NCBI GenBank assembly: GCA_903813345.2
Contig: CAIIXF020000011.1
Location: forward strand, 625,001 to 689,000
Origin: Owenia fusiformis
Taxonomy: Eukaryota; Annelida; Polychaeta; Sabellida; Oweniidae
DNA: 64,000 nucleotides
Reading direction: 5' to 3'
Part shown: positions 60,931 through 64,000 of the stretch, piece after piece
Layout: every line of letters starts with the position of its first letter
Position numbering within the stretch: position 1 is the stretch's first letter
The notes under the pieces: model-generated
What the model saw: only the letters and a program-made list of their open reading frames with translations
Database searches by the model: none
Told to the model about the DNA's origin: nothing
Made by a program: the position numbers and the translations under genes

Positions 60931-62062
60931 CAACATAATTATGTGTAAACAACTAACCTAATTACCAATAGCAATACATACAGTATTTTAAACGATTGCA
61001 AGTATTTTCTCTGATACTTTTAATTGATATATTTTTTAATCATTCTTTCGCAGACTGTTTGGAACAAGTACATGTAGCAAATATTAAACAGACTATTTTG
61101 TATGTACGCTGACACATTGACTTATTTAAACATTTTGGCAATTTCATGCCGCCTTTTGAAAATATAAATCAGTTACAGGCAATGCTAATCGACGCATTGA
61201 TCCTAAGTGAAGGAAATACATATCATGATAAGAAAAAGAAAGGCGTTTTAAGGATAAAACGTGCAATAAGCTTTGAAAACACTGATACATCAGGCCTATT
61301 TATATATTTATTTTGTATTAGCTTAATATAAAGATAACCTTACTTTTCAATGGGTATTTGGATTTCGGAGTAATTTGTTTCAAGTTAAGTCAATACAAAT
61401 TATCGCCGACTTAACTTGTGACCATACATATGATGAATGAGGGGCATTTTAATACACAATTGGGCAAAACAAGCATATTCAATCGAATGTACCATTCTCT
61501 CTGCTGTTCTTTCCCAGCCTATCCATAAACAGACAGGTACCCATACCATACAAGTTCCCATAGTTTTCGCAACATCTAATTATATGATCAATTGCTAGAC
61601 ACAGCAAATATACTAATTAATTGTCTGATTGTGATTCGGGAACGTAGGGTTTTTACATAAACAGGATACTTGGCTGTACCATGGGCTTTCAACTAGTTGA
61701 AAGCCCATGGCTGTACATAGCCTGAGAACACCGGATTGACCCCCCCCCCCCCCAATTGACGCCTAGGCGCTGCTTATGTTTTAATAAGAAACATTCCCCT
61801 TTTGTGTGATAAAAATATGTATTTAATTGGTGCTTTAACTTTTTGAACAAAGAAATGAACATAAATCAGTGATGTTTAAAGGTGCAATAATTAGTGCAGA
61901 GGGGTCATTCAACGATCATGGACCAGTGTCAAAATATATTTAAGTTTGGATATTTCATCAAGACTAACATCTATTTTTATTATCTACAAAGAAACCCCCT
62001 AGATAAACATTATTTTAGCTGATATTCCTCTTGAGACATGGTGGATCTTAAAAATATAAAAG
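60931..62062. other. intergenic; perfect 32-bp palindrome and poly-C run
   Basis: 61679-61710 is a perfect 32-bp palindrome with half-site CCATGGGCTTTCAACT. A C run is at 61740-61753. No gene seen. Confidence 0.6.
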
Positions 62063-62243
62063 TGGAAGTCCCCTTTTTGAAGCTTTGAACTGAATTTACA
62101 CTTCTTAATGCTGAAATTGATAATTTATCCATACATGTTAAGAAAATAGGTATGTCAAAGAAGATGTTAAACCAAATGTTGCCTTGATAGCTCAGAAGAA
62201 ATGAAAAACTTTCCTATTTTCTCTACAGTCCTTATTGCCCCTT
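62063..62243 (+). repeat. dispersed ~180-bp repeat, copy 2
   Basis: Direct copy of 24175-24352; same words in the same order. Confidence 0.8.
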
Positions 62244-63160
62244 TAATTAATAAATGGCACTATTATGTCAGTCTACGCACTTCATGGACATGGACGGGGG
62301 GTGTGAGTTACCCATTCTAAAATGGTTAAATTTTGTATTAAAGAGTAATCAATAGGTCGTGAACTCCGATTGATAACCAACTGTAGCATACTACTTAATT
62401 TGTTTGACTATTGATATTAAAAAGGAGTGAATTTATGATATTCATAGAGGTACATTGTATTGGTATTAATATAATAATGATATTGGGGACCATAAACCAC
62501 TTTGTTTCGCAAGTAGCTTTAGGATCGCGGTTTTATCTTCACATGTTGCCCTTTTAGCAATTCGAAAATGAAATATTTTTATCTATAATTTATATATCAT
62601 TTGCAAAATAAATGTAATTAAGAGACATGGGGGAGGGGGGGGGGTTAACGGCCAGAATTTGGAATGAATTTGGGAATTTCAAGGATTGATTCACTTAATG
62701 TTGTTCACTGGAGTCGATACACACACCTGTATAACAATCGGAGACAAAACTGACTTAATCTGATATGATAACAAAACATTAATAACTTAGTCTATGTTTT
62801 TGTTTTTATAATTGCGGAAGTGTAACAAAACCACCTTGATTACAGAAGATATCGTCTAGGCTTTAGATTTAATGAATAGATTTTTTGCCCTAGTCTCATT
62901 TAATAAAACAGGCTATTTGCGTATTTAATTAATATTTGTGACAGTTAGACAGTTAGACTCAAAATCAAAACGAATTTCTCCATTATAGCCCCCCTTGCAA
63001 CTGTCCCGAGTCTGCATCTGTTTTTCATGCTTCCGATCCACCTTTGGGATGGAGAGAATAGATGTAGATTTGTAATTTGGGGGGGGGGGGGTGGCATTAA
63101 ATGTGTTCTCATACAAACTAAAACAAACCCCAAAAAGCCATATCAAATGTCCAAACACAA
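62244..63160. other. intergenic, nothing recognised
   Basis: AT-rich with G runs at about 62632-62643 and 63080-63091. Confidence 0.5.
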
Positions 63161-63345
63161 GACCAATGCCATGTCAAACATCCAAATATAGAATCAATGC
63201 CATACCCCCGGGTACCAAATATCCAGAATATAAGACTAAGGCCATTCGAAATATCGAATGCCCCGAGAAGAAGGCAGATCTTTGAGTAAAATGATCATAA
63301 ACAACCTCAAATGAAGGATATGTGTAACAACTAGACCAATGCCCC
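63161..63345 (+). repeat. degenerate minisatellite, core (g)accaatgcc
   Basis: Units of about 30-36 bp with accaatgcca, tcaatgccat, taaggccatt and accaatgccc, each followed by a c-aaatatcca-type word. The 124-codon - strand ORF at 63174-63548 is partly made of this repeat. Confidence 0.6.
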
Positions 63346-64000
63346 GGGACCAATGCCGTACCACAATTGAGGGGTAACATATTTTCCACACCGATTCTTA
63401 TACCAGAAAATGGAAAAATCTGTCTTAAAATGTGGGTCCATTGGCTTGACATACCAAATGTAAAAAAGGTACCCCACCTGAGCCGAGTGTGAACCCCCGG
63501 GGTGAATGGTGAACACACGGGGCAAGGAATTCTTCGATTTTGATTCAAGTAATTTTTTTATAAAATTCATACTCATGTTAATAGCGGACGCCTTGGCCAA
63601 ATAATCTTTCAAATCATGCACTTTCCAAGTGATTTTGTAACAAAATTGTGATAATATATGAACCCCTTGGAATTATTCAAAGACGGACCCCCGCCAGCCC
63701 ATCCCCCATTCTTACCTATGCTAAACACTAAGATAAACATATTGACTTGATTGTAAACTTCCGTAGAAATATCCTGTAGATGAAGAAACAAATGGCCTTT
63801 CATAAAGTGAGCCAGTCTGTCTGATTGCTTAATATGTTGGTCAAAATATTTTTGCTCATATAACATCAAAATAGTACATTTTAGATGTAAATGAATGATG
63901 TCAATGGATTCTTACGGATTATGTTGTTCCTGGGAAATGAAAATGTGATTTATTTTTCCTGGCTGTTCTAGGAAAACATTTTTGAAAAATCTCTATGCAG
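63346..64000. other. intergenic, nothing recognised
   Basis: No coding, RNA or element feature that I can support to the right edge. Confidence 0.5.

Noticed and set aside
63174-63548. 124-codon - strand ORF with repeated MAL-LYxGYL-like phrases
   Set aside because: The phrases are translations of the accaatgcc minisatellite.

Overview
This window reads as nuclear DNA of an animal, most likely a marine invertebrate. It is AT-rich, has no operons or long bacterial-type genes, shows consensus splice sites and AATAAA signals, and is crowded with tandem repeats, MITE-like elements, mariner-type DNA transposons and 5'-truncated non-LTR retrotransposons. The repeat and domain content fits a lophotrochozoan or another non-insect invertebrate, but nothing here fixes the species.

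The one convincing host gene is on the + strand at about 38.65-44.35 kb. A compact promoter (perfect CRE, two CCAAT boxes, TATA-like box) precedes a first coding exon (38879-39212) that encodes a signal peptide and a PAN/Apple-like domain and ends at a GTAAGT donor in phase 1. Two phase-compatible continuations are visible. One is a short terminal exon (41272-41321) with AATAAA 20 bases after its stop. The other is a fibronectin type III exon (44064-44354) of exactly 97 codons in phase 1-1. The locus may therefore make a short secreted PAN protein, a longer PAN-FN3 protein, or both. The introns hold two dead non-LTR retrotransposon fragments. A possible terminal exon of another gene lies on the - strand at 1747-1925. 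A 103-codon ORF at 29062-29373 is a weak gene candidate.

Layout: 1-1660, ~97-bp satellite. 2.46-5.69 kb, a 111-bp tandem array split by a 2.84-kb inverted-repeat element with a clean target duplication. 5.7-17 kb, sparse intergenic DNA with several MITEs and minisatellites. 17.5-26.1 kb, an 8.6-kb structure with ~1.4-kb inverted terminal arms carrying a tRNA-like module, with other elements nested inside. 27.8-28.8 and 34.0-35.3 kb, two degenerate mariner/Tc1-type transposons. 29.6-30.7 kb, a ~1.1-kb element built of ~161-bp tandem units. 35.9-38.45 kb, an older repeat split by a ~2.1-kb insertion; the intact copy at 50.5-50.9 kb serves as the empty site. 38.6-44.4 kb, the PAN/FN3 gene. 44.7-50.9 kb, direct repeats, a tRNA-like sequence and a nested TIR element. 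52.0-53.1 kb, a retrotransposon remnant. 54.0-57.7 kb, a cluster of large palindromes enclosing a nearly readable reverse transcriptase. 58.0-59.2 kb, an element whose termini are inverted minisatellites. 60.1-60.7 kb, another non-LTR 3' fragment. 60.7-64 kb, low-complexity intergenic sequence.

Apart from the PAN/FN3 locus, nothing forms a functional gene system. The window is mainly a record of nested transposition. No CRISPR array, rRNA gene or intact transposon was found. All homology statements come from reading motifs, not from database searches.
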